From contig DAINBB010000013.1 of NCBI GenBank assembly GCA_036733165.1, positions 1 to 36,581 of the forward strand: a DNA stretch of 36,581 nucleotides, given 5' to 3'. The position numbers and the translations under genes are program-made. Positions 6,824-15,352 of this stretch are shown piece by piece (position 1 is the first letter of the stretch; each line of letters starts with the position of its first letter). The stretch comes from JAFGGT01 sp036733165 (GTDB lineage: Archaea; Methanobacteriota_B; Thermococci; Methanofastidiosales; NM3). The notes below the pieces were generated by a model, which was given only the letters and a program-made list of their open reading frames with translations, did no database searches and was not told the DNA's origin.

Positions 6824-8649
6824 TCCAGGTCGGCGTAATAGTACTCTCCCATATCCTTTTGCTTTCTGTCCAGCTGGCTGTCCAGCTTATTGGCCCTTGG
6901 CCGGCCGTTCTCGGAGTCCCTTCTGAAGGTGATGTTCAGCTTCGATAAAAAGTTGTTCATGCCCTTGCGTACTGTCATGGGGCTCGATGCGGAACCTTCT
7001 ACAGAAGGAATTCCAGAAAAGACTATGGTCCTGTCAGATACGTAATCGGTCGTTACGAGATCATGCTCCACTATTATCGCCGTGGTCTCTCCCTTCTCCA
7101 TCCTTCTTCTGATGGTCTTGGCGGTCGCCAGCCGTTGCTCCACGTCAAGATAGGCCGACGGTTCATCTAGAAGGTAGAGTTCGGCCTCCCTTGATAGACA
7201 CGATGCGATGGCCGTTCTCTGAAGTTCGCCTCCAGACAGGTCCTGCACATCGTTGTCAAGGATCTCCTCCAACTGCAGCGGTGTCAGTATCTCCGTCTTG
7301 TACCAGCTATCATATAACTTTTTGTCGCATACGGAGAAAAGAAGGTCCCTCACGGTGCCCTCAAAATCCCGTCTGATATACTGGGGTTTGTAGGATATGC
7401 TTATGCCAGTGCCAAGTTCGCCGGCAGATGGATCTTCGACGCCCGCGATCATCTTGATGAAGGTCGACTTCCCCGTGGCATTGGGGCCGACAATAGACAC
7501 CACCTCGCCCCTGTGCACAGTCCCTGGGGCCACACTAAGCTTGAAGTTTGGATATTCCTTTTCAAGTTCAGGATATGACAGCAGTTCATCCTCTGATGCC
7601 CATTTCTTTGGGGCCCTCAGGACAAATCGTATCTCATCCTGTCTGAATCTGACGTTCTCGTCCTTGATATAACCCTGTAGATACGTGTTGATTCCTACCC
7701 TGACGCCCATCGGTGATGAAACGATGCCGTAGACTGCCGGTTTTCCGTACAAGAGATGGACATAATCGCTCAGATAGTCCAACACGGCCAGGTCATGTTC
7801 AATGACGATCACGGTCTTCTCGTTCGATAAATCTCTTATCGCCCTGGCCACATTGAGCCTTTGATGTATGTCGAGATACGAGGAGGGTTCATCGAAATAA
7901 TACACATCGGCATCCCTTACCATGGCGGCCATTATGGCAAGCCTCTGCAGTTCGCCCCCCGAAAGGTCGTCAAGGGTCCTCTCCCTGACGTTCTCCATGT
8001 CGAATCCCTTGAACAATGCGTCCGCTATCCCCCGTTCGTCTATCTTCCCGATTACCTGTTCCACAGTGCCTTTTGCAACCTTGGGTATCTTGTCGACATA
8101 CTGGGGTTTTGAGACGACCTTCATATCCCCCTCGCTCATTTTCTCAAAGTAAGGTTGAAGTTCGGATCCCCTGAAGTATTTGGATATCGCATCATATTTG
8201 CTATTGCGTTCCTCCTGTGATATCGATTGGATGGTTATCTGTCCCAAAAGGGCTGCCAGCTCATCGAATTCCCCTAGATTTGGAATGATCTCGCCCGAGA
8301 GGATCTTGATCGCGGTGGTTTTCCCGACACCGTTGGGTCCTATGATGCCCAAGACCGTCCTCTCCTTTGGGATCGGCAGCCTGTACAACCTGAAGGAATT
8401 TGGCCCAAATTGATGGACTGGATTGGAAAGTTCCTGCGGAAGGTTAACTATATGCACTGCCTTAAAAGGGCATTTATGGACGCATATCCCACAACCCGAG
8501 CATAAGCTCTCAGAGATTATGGGCTTCTTCGTTTCCTCACTAATTACAACTGTCTCTTCTCCCATCCTTACGCCGGGACAGAAGTTTTGACACTGATAGG
8601 AACACTTTTTAGGTTTACACTTGTCAAACTCAACTACCGCTATCCTCAT
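6820..8649 (-). CDS. abce1: ABCE1/RLI ribosome-recycling ATPase
   Basis: A 609-residue twin-ATPase that splits ribosomes after termination, acting with aRF1 or Pelota. The N-terminus holds two [4Fe-4S] clusters: cysteines 11, 16, 20 and 24, then a ferredoxin-type CSGCGICVHKCPF block. The first nucleotide-binding domain has GPNGVGKTT and LSGGELQR; the second has GPNATGKST and LSGGELQR, each followed by a DEPS Walker B. The hinge and length are normal. The ATG at 8649 gives MRIAVVEFDKC, the usual archaeal N-terminus; a TTG nine bases further up is less likely. A TATA-like AT-rich run lies just upstream, so the mRNA may be nearly leaderless. Its gene lies 3.5 kb from rqcH. Confidence 0.97.
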   Translation of the reverse strand: MRIAVVEFDKCKPKKCSYQCQNFCPGVRMGEETVVISEETKKPIISESLCSGCGICVHKCPFKAVHIVNLPQELSNPVHQFGPNSFRLYRLPIPKERTVLGIIGPNGVGKTTAIKILSGEIIPNLGEFDELAALLGQITIQSISQEERNSKYDAISKYFRGSELQPYFEKMSEGDMKVVSKPQYVDKIPKVAKGTVEQVIGKIDERGIADALFKGFDMENVRERTLDDLSGGELQRLAIMAAMVRDADVYYFDEPSSYLDIHQRLNVARAIRDLSNEKTVIVIEHDLAVLDYLSDYVHLLYGKPAVYGIVSSPMGVRVGINTYLQGYIKDENVRFRQDEIRFVLRAPKKWASEDELLSYPELEKEYPNFKLSVAPGTVHRGEVVSIVGPNATGKSTFIKMIAGVEDPSAGELGTGISISYKPQYIRRDFEGTVRDLLFSVCDKKLYDSWYKTEILTPLQLEEILDNDVQDLSGGELQRTAIASCLSREAELYLLDEPSAYLDVEQRLATAKTIRRRMEKGETTAIIVEHDLVTTDYVSDRTIVFSGIPSVEGSASSPMTVRKGMNNFLSKLNITFRRDSENGRPRANKLDSQLDRKQKDMGEYYYADLD

Positions 8650-8663
8650 GGAGATCAAAAGTA

Positions 8664-8686
8664 ATTAAAAAAAAGTAAATAAAAAG
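8664..8686 (-). terminator. T-rich terminator after the coiled-coil gene, overlapping the ABCE1 promoter
   Basis: Read on the minus strand, the bases after the stop at 8688 are TTTTTATTTAC followed by eight T. Oligo-T runs terminate archaeal transcription. The same run could act as the TATA element for the ABCE1 gene, whose ATG lies about 30 bases further on. Confidence 0.45.
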
Positions 8687-8687
8687 G

Positions 8688-9719
8688 TTACACCCATTTC
8701 CAGGATACAACCTCTATCGATTGGTATGATGTCTCTTCCACAAGGTCGAAGGTGGTAGTCACTCTGACCGTGAGCCTTATGGCATCATAGGGCCCATCGC
8801 TGCAACATGAACCACAAACATCGTGACATGGATCACAACAGGGGTCGCAGGGATCACAGGGGTCGCAGCAGGAGTAGTATTCCGTGCAAGCTACGCACAG
8901 GTATATATAGTAGTTCTGTATTGCCTGTGCCGTGTCTCCATCTTCTAAGAACTCTATCTCTACCGGACTTGAATCTGGTTCTGAGGTCCAATAGCTGTTT
9001 ATGCATGGATGCAACACCAGTGTACTGAGATCTACTTGTTCAGTTTCGCATGTCTCCAAGCTCTCTTCCAGTTGTTCGTTCCTTTCCCTGCAAGAGTCAA
9101 GCATCAGTTCCAGATAAGCTATCCTCGATTCCTTATCCTCTATATCCTCATCCAGCGCAGCTATCTGAGCGTTCAGGGATGATATTTGAACATCCTTGTT
9201 CGCAGATGAATTCTCCAAATCCGTAACCTGGGTTGTAAGGGCGGTCTTTTGCTCGGTGAGTTCAGAGACATCCCCCTCAAGGGATGCCTTCTCAGTGGCC
9301 AGCACATTGTACAATGTGGACAGTTCCGTATAATCGCTCAAAAGTCCCTTGTAATTCGTTTCACAGTCAGCGTTCAGAGTGGATTCATTGTAAAAGTACA
9401 CTGCTGAGGCGCCTGCAGCAACGAACATGATAGCGAACAATGCTGCCAGAATCTTGGCAGTGCCTCCGCCATTGCTGGTATAAATAGTTTGAACAGGACG
9501 AGGAGGTTTTTCGGCAGTGATCTTCTGTTGGTTCTCCAAGGCCTTTATCTTCGACTCGAGTTCCTGGATCCTTTTCTTTTCCTCCAGTCTCTCGACATCT
9601 TCCTTGACGTTTTCTTCCACAACGTTCTTGGGCGCGCTGCTTGTCGTCTTGGAAGCGCTTTTTGTAGACCTAGTTGTCTTCTTTGTATTGGTAGTGGACT
9701 TTTTAGGTTTTTCTGCCAT
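8688..9719 (-). CDS. Membrane-anchored coiled-coil protein with CDPC-repeat cysteine-rich domain
   Basis: A 343-residue protein of no family I know. Residues 4-31 form a Lys/Thr/Ser-rich tail and 38-66 a short coiled coil. Residues 88-110 make one membrane helix (AALFAIMFVAAGASAVYF), and 115-232 are heptad-rich coiled coil. Residues 275-306 hold 12 cysteines in closely spaced CxxC and CC pairs, including repeated C-D-P-C units. The last 35 residues are beta-like. The basic N-terminal end should be cytoplasmic and the coiled coil and cysteine domain external. The dense cysteines suggest disulfide bonding or metal binding; this is inference. The ATG at 9719 is chosen because GGAGGAAC lies seven bases upstream. 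The gene is monocistronic, between T-rich sequence and the EMC6-like gene. Confidence 0.88.
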   Translation of the reverse strand: MAEKPKKSTTNTKKTTRSTKSASKTTSSAPKNVVEENVKEDVERLEEKKRIQELESKIKALENQQKITAEKPPRPVQTIYTSNGGGTAKILAALFAIMFVAAGASAVYFYNESTLNADCETNYKGLLSDYTELSTLYNVLATEKASLEGDVSELTEQKTALTTQVTDLENSSANKDVQISSLNAQIAALDEDIEDKESRIAYLELMLDSCRERNEQLEESLETCETEQVDLSTLVLHPCINSYWTSEPDSSPVEIEFLEDGDTAQAIQNYYIYLCVACTEYYSCCDPCDPCDPCCDPCHDVCGSCCSDGPYDAIRLTVRVTTTFDLVEETSYQSIEVVSWKWV

Positions 9720-9825
9720 AGAAGTTCCTCCAATCATAAGTAGTAAATAACATATTTAAAGCTTACGCTATAAATTTAGTAAAATACATTATTTCTTAGT
9801 TTACTTCATATGTAGCATATTACTA

Positions 9826-10101
9826 CTAATACAGATTTGCCGCCTCATAAAGGAGGAACCATATGACAAGCCACCCCTGAATGAATCCAAAGATGCCCGA
9901 CTGCAATATCTTCCTTCTACCCCCGTAGGCAATCATGTCAATACCGGCAATACTCGTGATATAACTTGCGCCATAATAGAACCCGATGGCAATCACCAAT
10001 ATCAACATGCTTGGAAGTTTACCTGTCGTGAATGCTGAAAATACTCCAGCTATTCCACCAATACCTGTGAACAATAATCCTAATCTGTTTTTCTCGTCCA
10101 T
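9826..10101 (-). CDS. Small membrane protein resembling EMC6
   Basis: A 91-residue protein with three likely membrane helices (about 8-25, 31-50 and 65-85) and a GRRK loop before the third. The C-terminal third lines up by eye with the end of eukaryotic EMC6: an RR-hydrophobic-G pattern followed by W.(hydrophobic)FLLYEAANLY, where EMC6 ends W.FLYGMVHVY. The glycine-rich first helix (TGIGGIAGVFSAF) also resembles the EMC6 start. EMC6 is a core subunit of the ER membrane protein complex, which works with an Oxa1-superfamily insertase. The ATG at 10101 is preceded by GGTGAT. The neighbour is the divergent rqcH. The EMC6 assignment comes from pattern memory and should be read as probable, not proven. 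Confidence 0.6.
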   Translation of the reverse strand: MDEKNRLGLLFTGIGGIAGVFSAFTTGKLPSMLILVIAIGFYYGASYITSIAGIDMIAYGGRRKILQSGIFGFIQGWLVIWFLLYEAANLY

Positions 10102-10160
10102 GAGCTATCACCAAAAGCTACAATAACCTATAAAAAGAAAACAATTTTATAAACCTTTGT

Positions 10161-12047
10161 ATGTTTTCAAGTTTCGATGTCCGTATTATTGTCCAGGAAC
10201 TGCTTGATGAGTACGACATTTTGGGTATGAAGGTCGATAAGGTCTACAAGATAGGGGAAGAGATCAGGATAAAACTATATGGCAACGGCAGGAGGGACCT
10301 TATCCTAAAACCTGGAAAAGCCATCTTCGTCACTGCATACCCCAAAAGAGCGCCGCAAAAACCTTCTGGATTCGCAATGCAACTGAGAAAGTACCTTGCC
10401 GGCCTTAGGATAATGAACATCGAACAGATAGGTTTCGACAGGTTGGTAAGGATATCCTTTGGCCTATACGGCGGCGATGACAAAGAGGACATCATCAAAT
10501 ATCACTTGATACTGGAACTCTTCGGGAACGGGAACCTCATACTTACGGACCATGAAGACAAGATAATAGGTATCCTGCAGGCACAGAGCTGGTCCACCAG
10601 ATCACTAAAGGCCAAAGAGACCTATGAGCCCCCTCCAAGGATGATGTCCCCCTATGAGGTCGATATTGGGCAGCTCGTTGACAGCAACTATGAAGTAGTA
10701 AAGCTTCTAGCTACGAAAATGAACATAGGCGGCATGTACGCTGAGGAGATATGTCTTAGAGGGGGTTTGGACAAAAGGGACAACAATCCGGACCTTGAAA
10801 AAATGTCCAAAGGCATTGAAGCCCTCATCAATCTTCCAAAGAGACCTGCGATCGTCAAAGGCAGGATAGTCCCGTTTGACCTTATGACGTATGCTGGGGA
10901 GGAAAGGACCGAGTTCAAGACTCTCAACGAAGCGGCAGACGAGGTCTACGGGAAAAAGGAAATGGAGGATATCGCCACAGAACAAGTCTCAAAAAAGGAT
11001 AAACAGATGAACAAACTTGAAAGGATCCTCTCCTCACAACTGGAGAGCCTTGACAGTTATGGTCAGAAGGCAGAGAGATCTCAAATGATGGGAGACCTGA
11101 TATTCGAGAACTACCTTACGGTGGACAAGATACTCAACACGTTGCACAAGGCTGTGAAGACACTTGGATGGAAGGAGGTAAACAAGAGACTGAAGGAGAG
11201 CAACGACAGCATCACGTCAATAATCAAGAACACATCGCCCAAGACGGGCAAGATCATTGTCGAGCTTTCAGGCGAGGATGTGGAGCTTGACATCACAAAG
11301 AACGTGAACGAGAACGCCCAGAAATATTATGATGCATCCAAGAAAATGAAACACAAGATAGATGGCGCCTCCAAGGCCATAGAGATCACAAAGATAAAGA
11401 TCGAAAAGATGAAGACCGCCGAGGTGAAGGTAGAAGAGGTCAAGAAGAGGGTCAAGAAGAAGAGGGAATGGTACGAGGGTTACAGATGGTTCCTTACCAC
11501 GGATGGACTTCTGGTCATCGGAGGCAGGGATGCCAGGACCAACGAGGTCATAGTGAAGAAACATCTAGAGGAAAATGACATCCATGTGCATGCCGACGTG
11601 CAAGGTGCGCCCCAGGTCATAATAAAAGGTGGGAAGGACGCTCCTGAGAGGTCCATAGAAGAGGCAGGGATATTCGCGGTGTCGTTCTCCAGGGCATGGA
11701 AGATGGGCGTGTCTGGACTAGATGCGTATTGGGTATATCCAGAACAGGTGACCAAGGACGCCCCGTCAGGCGAATTCCTTGCGAAGGGGGCGTTTTTCAT
11801 AAAGGGCAAGAAGAACTATCTAAGGAAAATGCCATTGGACCTAAGCTTGGGCATATATGAAGACAAGATCATGTGCGGCCCTACATCGGCGATCGACAAG
11901 AACTGTGAAAAGAGGGTAAAGATAATATTCGGGCAGTCCAGCAAGGAAGATGTGGCAAAGAGAATAAGGAATATATTGGATTGGGAGGACCTGAACGATA
12001 TCGTCCAGTCCCTACCGTCCGGAAACTGCGAGATAAAGGAAAGTTAG
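10161..12047 (+). CDS. rqcH: RqcH/NEMF (Rqc2-type) ribosome quality-control protein
   Basis: A 628-residue NFACT protein that binds 50S subunits carrying stalled nascent chains and recruits tRNA to extend them. The NFACT-N domain spans about 1-230 and includes GFAMQLRKYLAG (70-81) and the D93-R94 pair in IGFDRLVRI, the residues needed for tRNA recruitment in studied homologues. Long coiled coils run from about 270 to 440, and the NFACT-R (DUF814) domain, starting YRWFLTTDGLLVIGGRDA, runs to about 570. The DR pair suggests it can support alanine-type tailing. The TATA-like run and start lie in a short spacer shared with the EMC6-like gene. The stop overlaps the convergent sepF stop by four bases. 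Confidence 0.95.
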   Translation: MFSSFDVRIIVQELLDEYDILGMKVDKVYKIGEEIRIKLYGNGRRDLILKPGKAIFVTAYPKRAPQKPSGFAMQLRKYLAGLRIMNIEQIGFDRLVRISFGLYGGDDKEDIIKYHLILELFGNGNLILTDHEDKIIGILQAQSWSTRSLKAKETYEPPPRMMSPYEVDIGQLVDSNYEVVKLLATKMNIGGMYAEEICLRGGLDKRDNNPDLEKMSKGIEALINLPKRPAIVKGRIVPFDLMTYAGEERTEFKTLNEAADEVYGKKEMEDIATEQVSKKDKQMNKLERILSSQLESLDSYGQKAERSQMMGDLIFENYLTVDKILNTLHKAVKTLGWKEVNKRLKESNDSITSIIKNTSPKTGKIIVELSGEDVELDITKNVNENAQKYYDASKKMKHKIDGASKAIEITKIKIEKMKTAEVKVEEVKKRVKKKREWYEGYRWFLTTDGLLVIGGRDARTNEVIVKKHLEENDIHVHADVQGAPQVIIKGGKDAPERSIEEAGIFAVSFSRAWKMGVSGLDAYWVYPEQVTKDAPSGEFLAKGAFFIKGKKNYLRKMPLDLSLGIYEDKIMCGPTSAIDKNCEKRVKIIFGQSSKEDVAKRIRNILDWEDLNDIVQSLPSGNCEIKES

Positions 12048-12517
12048 ACCTTGCTTCTCCATATCTTGATGTTGGCAGGGGTTATTATGACATGCATGGT
12101 GTCGCCGATTCCCGCAACATCGCCACCGATGCCTCTGCATATGCCCTTGACCTGATCAATGGTCCTTTTAAGTTCCATAGGGTCCCTCTCGTTCAGGAGA
12201 GCTATATTGGCTATGACGATATTGCCCTCGTTGAGCTCATGGGACACCTTCTGAACATCGGCAAGGCTCCTCAATTTTAGTGTCTTTACGTATGTCACGC
12301 CATAATCGAAAAATCTCTCATTGCCAAGTATGTCCTCCTCGTACTTTATGTGTGAGACATCCTTGAGACCGGTGTTGAACGAGTCTTCCTCCATATCCAA
12401 TGGTTCGTCCTCCACTGACCTATATTTGGAAACTGGTTCCTCCATCCTGGATTCCTTGACATTCTCTCTATCGTCATCGTCACCAGCATCACCAAAGATA
12501 TTAGAAAGTTTACGCAT
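12044..12517 (-). CDS. sepF: Archaeal SepF, FtsZ membrane anchor
   Basis: A 157-residue cell-division protein that ties FtsZ rings to the membrane. It begins with a short amphipathic targeting helix (MRKLSNIFG), followed by an acidic disordered linker (about 10-70). It ends in the SepF alpha/beta core: VTYVKTLKLRSLADVQKVSHEL, a GNIVIANIALL strand, an RTIDQVKGICRGIGGDVAGIG helix-turn and a VIITPANIKIW strand. The linker is long, as in archaeal SepF. GGAGGACATTTT precedes the ATG at 12517, with a TATA-like TTAAATATATAAA before that. No ftsZ is in the window. The upstream gene on the same strand encodes another membrane-anchored helical protein. Confidence 0.9.
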   Translation of the reverse strand: MRKLSNIFGDAGDDDDRENVKESRMEEPVSKYRSVEDEPLDMEEDSFNTGLKDVSHIKYEEDILGNERFFDYGVTYVKTLKLRSLADVQKVSHELNEGNIVIANIALLNERDPMELKRTIDQVKGICRGIGGDVAGIGDTMHVIITPANIKIWRSKV

Positions 12518-12644
12518 AAAATGTCCTCCGTTTATATATTTAAGTAAGTTGATTATACCTTTTTATATCTTTCGTTCATGATAATGCTTTAAAATCAGTT
12601 ATGAAAGATAAAAATACCTTAAAATGAATTTAAATTAATTTATA

Positions 12645-13112
12645 TTAAAATCTTTCAATTAATCTCTTAGCTCTAACAAGTTTATCCTTTATTGTGCTCT
12701 GGTCCTGTTCTGACAGAACATCGATATGCCCCTCAAGGGTGCTATGATAGAACGATTCCAGTTCGTTGAGCCTGTTTTTCTGATGTGGTTCCACATGGGC
12801 AGTGGAAACGGCCTCTTTTATAAGGGCATCAAGCTCACTGTTGAACTGTTTCCATGCGATCCTGAGACCTTTGAACGACATGTCGTCTATCTTCATCCCT
12901 TTGGGACTGGAGGTCCCGACCTCCCACTCGTCAAGTTCTGCGGCAACGTCCCCTTTTGGAATGGCCTGGTCGGATGACAGAGGCCTTTTCGGTATAGGGC
13001 TCCGGGAAGCTCCCTTTCCCCTGAGGCCGCCTTGTAACAGTTGGGGTACGAGGAAGCTGATGATAAATACGACAACACTCATCATGATGAAAAGAACTAT
13101 CCAATTGTCCAT
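12645..13112 (-). CDS. Single-pass membrane protein with cytoplasmic helical domain, unknown
   Basis: A 155-residue protein I do not recognise. Residues 4-26 form one membrane helix (VLFIMMSVVVFIISFLVP), followed by a Ser/Pro/Lys-rich linker (30-70). A helical domain of about 85 residues comes next, with FNSELDALIKEAV, then a NRLNELESFYHSTLEGH segment and a charged C-terminus. The topology is probably out-in, with the helical domain in the cytoplasm. It precedes sepF by 127 bases on the same strand, though sepF has its own promoter-like sequence. A role at the division site is possible from position alone. The ATG at 13112 is followed at once by the hydrophobic helix; the gene diverges from cofG. 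Confidence 0.82.
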   Translation of the reverse strand: MDNWIVLFIMMSVVVFIISFLVPQLLQGGLRGKGASRSPIPKRPLSSDQAIPKGDVAAELDEWEVGTSSPKGMKIDDMSFKGLRIAWKQFNSELDALIKEAVSTAHVEPHQKNRLNELESFYHSTLEGHIDVLSEQDQSTIKDKLVRAKRLIERF

Positions 13113-13188
13113 CAGCTATTAGTTTAACAACAAAAATATAAAACTTTCTTCAAATAATTGGATAATTCCAAATCACAGAGGCAACTAA

Positions 13189-14268
13189 ATGCGAAATATA
13201 CTCGCAAGGGATGAAGCGCTGGAGATACTCGGCGGCAGGTCAAGGGCATCCAAGGAAATGCTGATGGCGATAAAACATGGGTACTCCGAGAACGTCACGT
13301 GTTCAAGGAACGTGTTCATACCTTTGACCAGGGTCTGCAGGAACAGGTGCGGTTACTGCACCTTTAAAAGGGACGCAAATGGCGGCAGCAACATCATGTC
13401 GTTTGAAGAGGTCATGGACCTTGTGGGAAAGGCGGAGACAAAAGGTTGCCATGAGGCGCTGCTCACATTTGGAGAGTCGGCGGACAGCGATACGAAGGTC
13501 AGGAAAGAGCTGGAGCGTGGCGGATACGGAACGATGACTGACCTGGTCCATGACCTTTCGCTCCACATTGCCGAGAACAGCGCCCTCATGGTGCATACAA
13601 ATGCCGGTCTCCTGACAAAGGGAGACCTCAAGAGATTGAGGGATGTGACTGCTTCCATGGGAATAATGCTCGAAAGTTCCTCTGAGAGATTGATGGGGAC
13701 CATCGCACATATGGACAGCCCAGGGAAGGACCCGGTCAAAAGAAAACGTATGATAGAAGATGCTGGAAGGCTTAAGATACCCTTCACCACCGGCCTCCTC
13801 ATAGGCATCGGAGAGAGCGATGAGGAGATATACCGGTCACTTCTGGACCTGCGGAAGATCCAAGACAGATATGGACATCTTCAGGAACTGATCATGCAGA
13901 ACTTCGTGCCTAAACCTGATACGCCCATGGGCAGATATAAAGGTCCATCCTTTGAAAAGATGGCATCTGTCGTGACGGTGGCAAGGATGATGTTCCCGGA
14001 TCTGGCAATACAACTTCCCCCAAATCTTAACAAGGAGAGATTGTCGGAGCTCATGTCCCTTGGCATTGATGACCTTGGCGGCATCTCACCCGTATCGATA
14101 GACCATGTGAATCCCGAGAGCCCATGGCCAGAGGAAATGATAAAGGGACTCGGGATCAGGGAGAGGCTACCTGTATATCCAAAATACATTGACAAAGACT
14201 ATTTAAGTGAATTCAACTACAACAAGGCATTAGGTCTAATAGATGATTCTGGTTATGTGAGAAAGTGA
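13189..14268 (+). CDS. cofG: CofG, 7,8-didemethyl-8-hydroxy-5-deazariboflavin synthase subunit
   Basis: A 359-residue radical SAM enzyme of F420 biosynthesis. With CofH it joins 5-amino-6-(ribitylamino)uracil and tyrosine to make Fo. The SAM/[4Fe-4S] cysteines are C50, C54 and C57 in VCRNRCGYCTF, preceded by the NVFIPLTR segment typical of CofG. The TIM-barrel continues through LLTFGESAD and TGLLIGIGESDEEI, then QNFVPKPDTPM near 238-248. Length is as expected. The start follows AGAGGC at SD distance. It is separated from cofH by four bases and so is almost certainly coupled. Confidence 0.96.
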   Translation: MRNILARDEALEILGGRSRASKEMLMAIKHGYSENVTCSRNVFIPLTRVCRNRCGYCTFKRDANGGSNIMSFEEVMDLVGKAETKGCHEALLTFGESADSDTKVRKELERGGYGTMTDLVHDLSLHIAENSALMVHTNAGLLTKGDLKRLRDVTASMGIMLESSSERLMGTIAHMDSPGKDPVKRKRMIEDAGRLKIPFTTGLLIGIGESDEEIYRSLLDLRKIQDRYGHLQELIMQNFVPKPDTPMGRYKGPSFEKMASVVTVARMMFPDLAIQLPPNLNKERLSELMSLGIDDLGGISPVSIDHVNPESPWPEEMIKGLGIRERLPVYPKYIDKDYLSEFNYNKALGLIDDSGYVRK

Positions 14269-14272
14269 TAAA

Positions 14273-15352
14273 ATGCTGGAACTGGACCCTGTCATAGAGG
14301 ACATACTGCTTAAATCCTTGTCAGGCAAGGAGATAGGAAGGGAACAAGCCATAGAGCTCATGGGCGCTATCGACAAGGAATACCACGCGCTATGCTACGT
14401 GGCCAACGAACTGAGAAGGGAGAGCGTCGGCGACATCGTCACCTACGTACAGAACAGGAACATATATTCCACAAACATCTGTACATCCACTTGCAAGTTC
14501 TGCAGTTTTCGTTCGGACAACGGATATGTGGTTGAGGTGGGTGACATACTTGAAAAATGCGCCACACCGGGAATCACTGAGATATGCATGCAGGGCGGGC
14601 TCAACCCGGAACTTGGCGCCGATTACTTCATCGGCCTCATTGATTCCATCAAGGAGAGATACCCAAATCTGCATATCCATGCGTTCTCCCCGGCCGAGGT
14701 GGACCATATGGCCGCGGTCTCCGGTGTCGGCCACAAGGAGGTTTTGGGAAGGTTAAAGGAGGCCGGACTTGGATCCATGCCTGGTACGGCCGCAGAGGTC
14801 CTCGACGATGATGTCCGTTCGGTCATCTGCCCTGACAAGATAAAAACCGCGAGATGGGTGGAGATAATCAAGGATGCGCATAAGATCGGCATACCCACAA
14901 CCTCCACCATCATGTACGGCCATGTTGAAAGCATCGAGAACAGGGTGGACCATCTGCTCACCCTCAGGGATATACAAAAGGAGACGGGAGGATTCACGGA
15001 GTTCATACCCCTTTCGTTCATTCCGGGAAACAGTCTCGGCGAGGATTACGGCATAATGGGCGCCAGCGGAGCTGACGACGTCAGGATGATCGCGGTCTCG
15101 AGATTGCTGTTCAACGGTCTCATAGACAATATCCAGACCGCATGGGTAAAGTTTGGAAGGAAGTTCGCCCAGACCATGCTCCTGTGCGGCGCCAACGACC
15201 TCGGGGGCACACTATACCAAGAAAGCATCTCAAAGGCTTCTGGCGGGATACATGGAGAGTACATCTCCGTGGAACAGCTGAGGAACATGACAGAACCCCT
15301 TAATCGCACCCTGAGGCAGAGGGACACTCTTTATAATCTTTTCGAGGGATAG
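14273..15352 (+). CDS. cofH: CofH, second subunit of Fo synthase
   Basis: A 359-residue radical SAM enzyme that produces the tyrosine-derived adduct with 5-amino-6-(ribitylamino)uracil, which CofG then closes. The cluster cysteines are C70, C74 and C77 in NICTSTCKFCSF. Other CofH features are the CMQGGLNPELGADYF block near 105-119, HAFSPAEVDHMA, STIMYGHVES and FTEFIPLSFIP. The end overlaps the convergent ribD gene by 22 bases, so the two pathways are physically joined tail to tail. The start is an ATG right after the cofG stop. A mistaken MqnE/MqnC assignment is unlikely because cofG is adjacent. Confidence 0.96.
   Translation: MLELDPVIEDILLKSLSGKEIGREQAIELMGAIDKEYHALCYVANELRRESVGDIVTYVQNRNIYSTNICTSTCKFCSFRSDNGYVVEVGDILEKCATPGITEICMQGGLNPELGADYFIGLIDSIKERYPNLHIHAFSPAEVDHMAAVSGVGHKEVLGRLKEAGLGSMPGTAAEVLDDDVRSVICPDKIKTARWVEIIKDAHKIGIPTTSTIMYGHVESIENRVDHLLTLRDIQKETGGFTEFIPLSFIPGNSLGEDYGIMGASGADDVRMIAVSRLLFNGLIDNIQTAWVKFGRKFAQTMLLCGANDLGGTLYQESISKASGGIHGEYISVEQLRNMTEPLNRTLRQRDTLYNLFEG

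Noticed and set aside
8800..8876. Tandem-like repeats (GGGGTCGCAG and GGATCACA units) that might be a CRISPR or satellite array
   Set aside because: The units are only 6-15 bases and encode the C-D-P-C repeats of a real protein in one frame. There are no spacers or cas genes.
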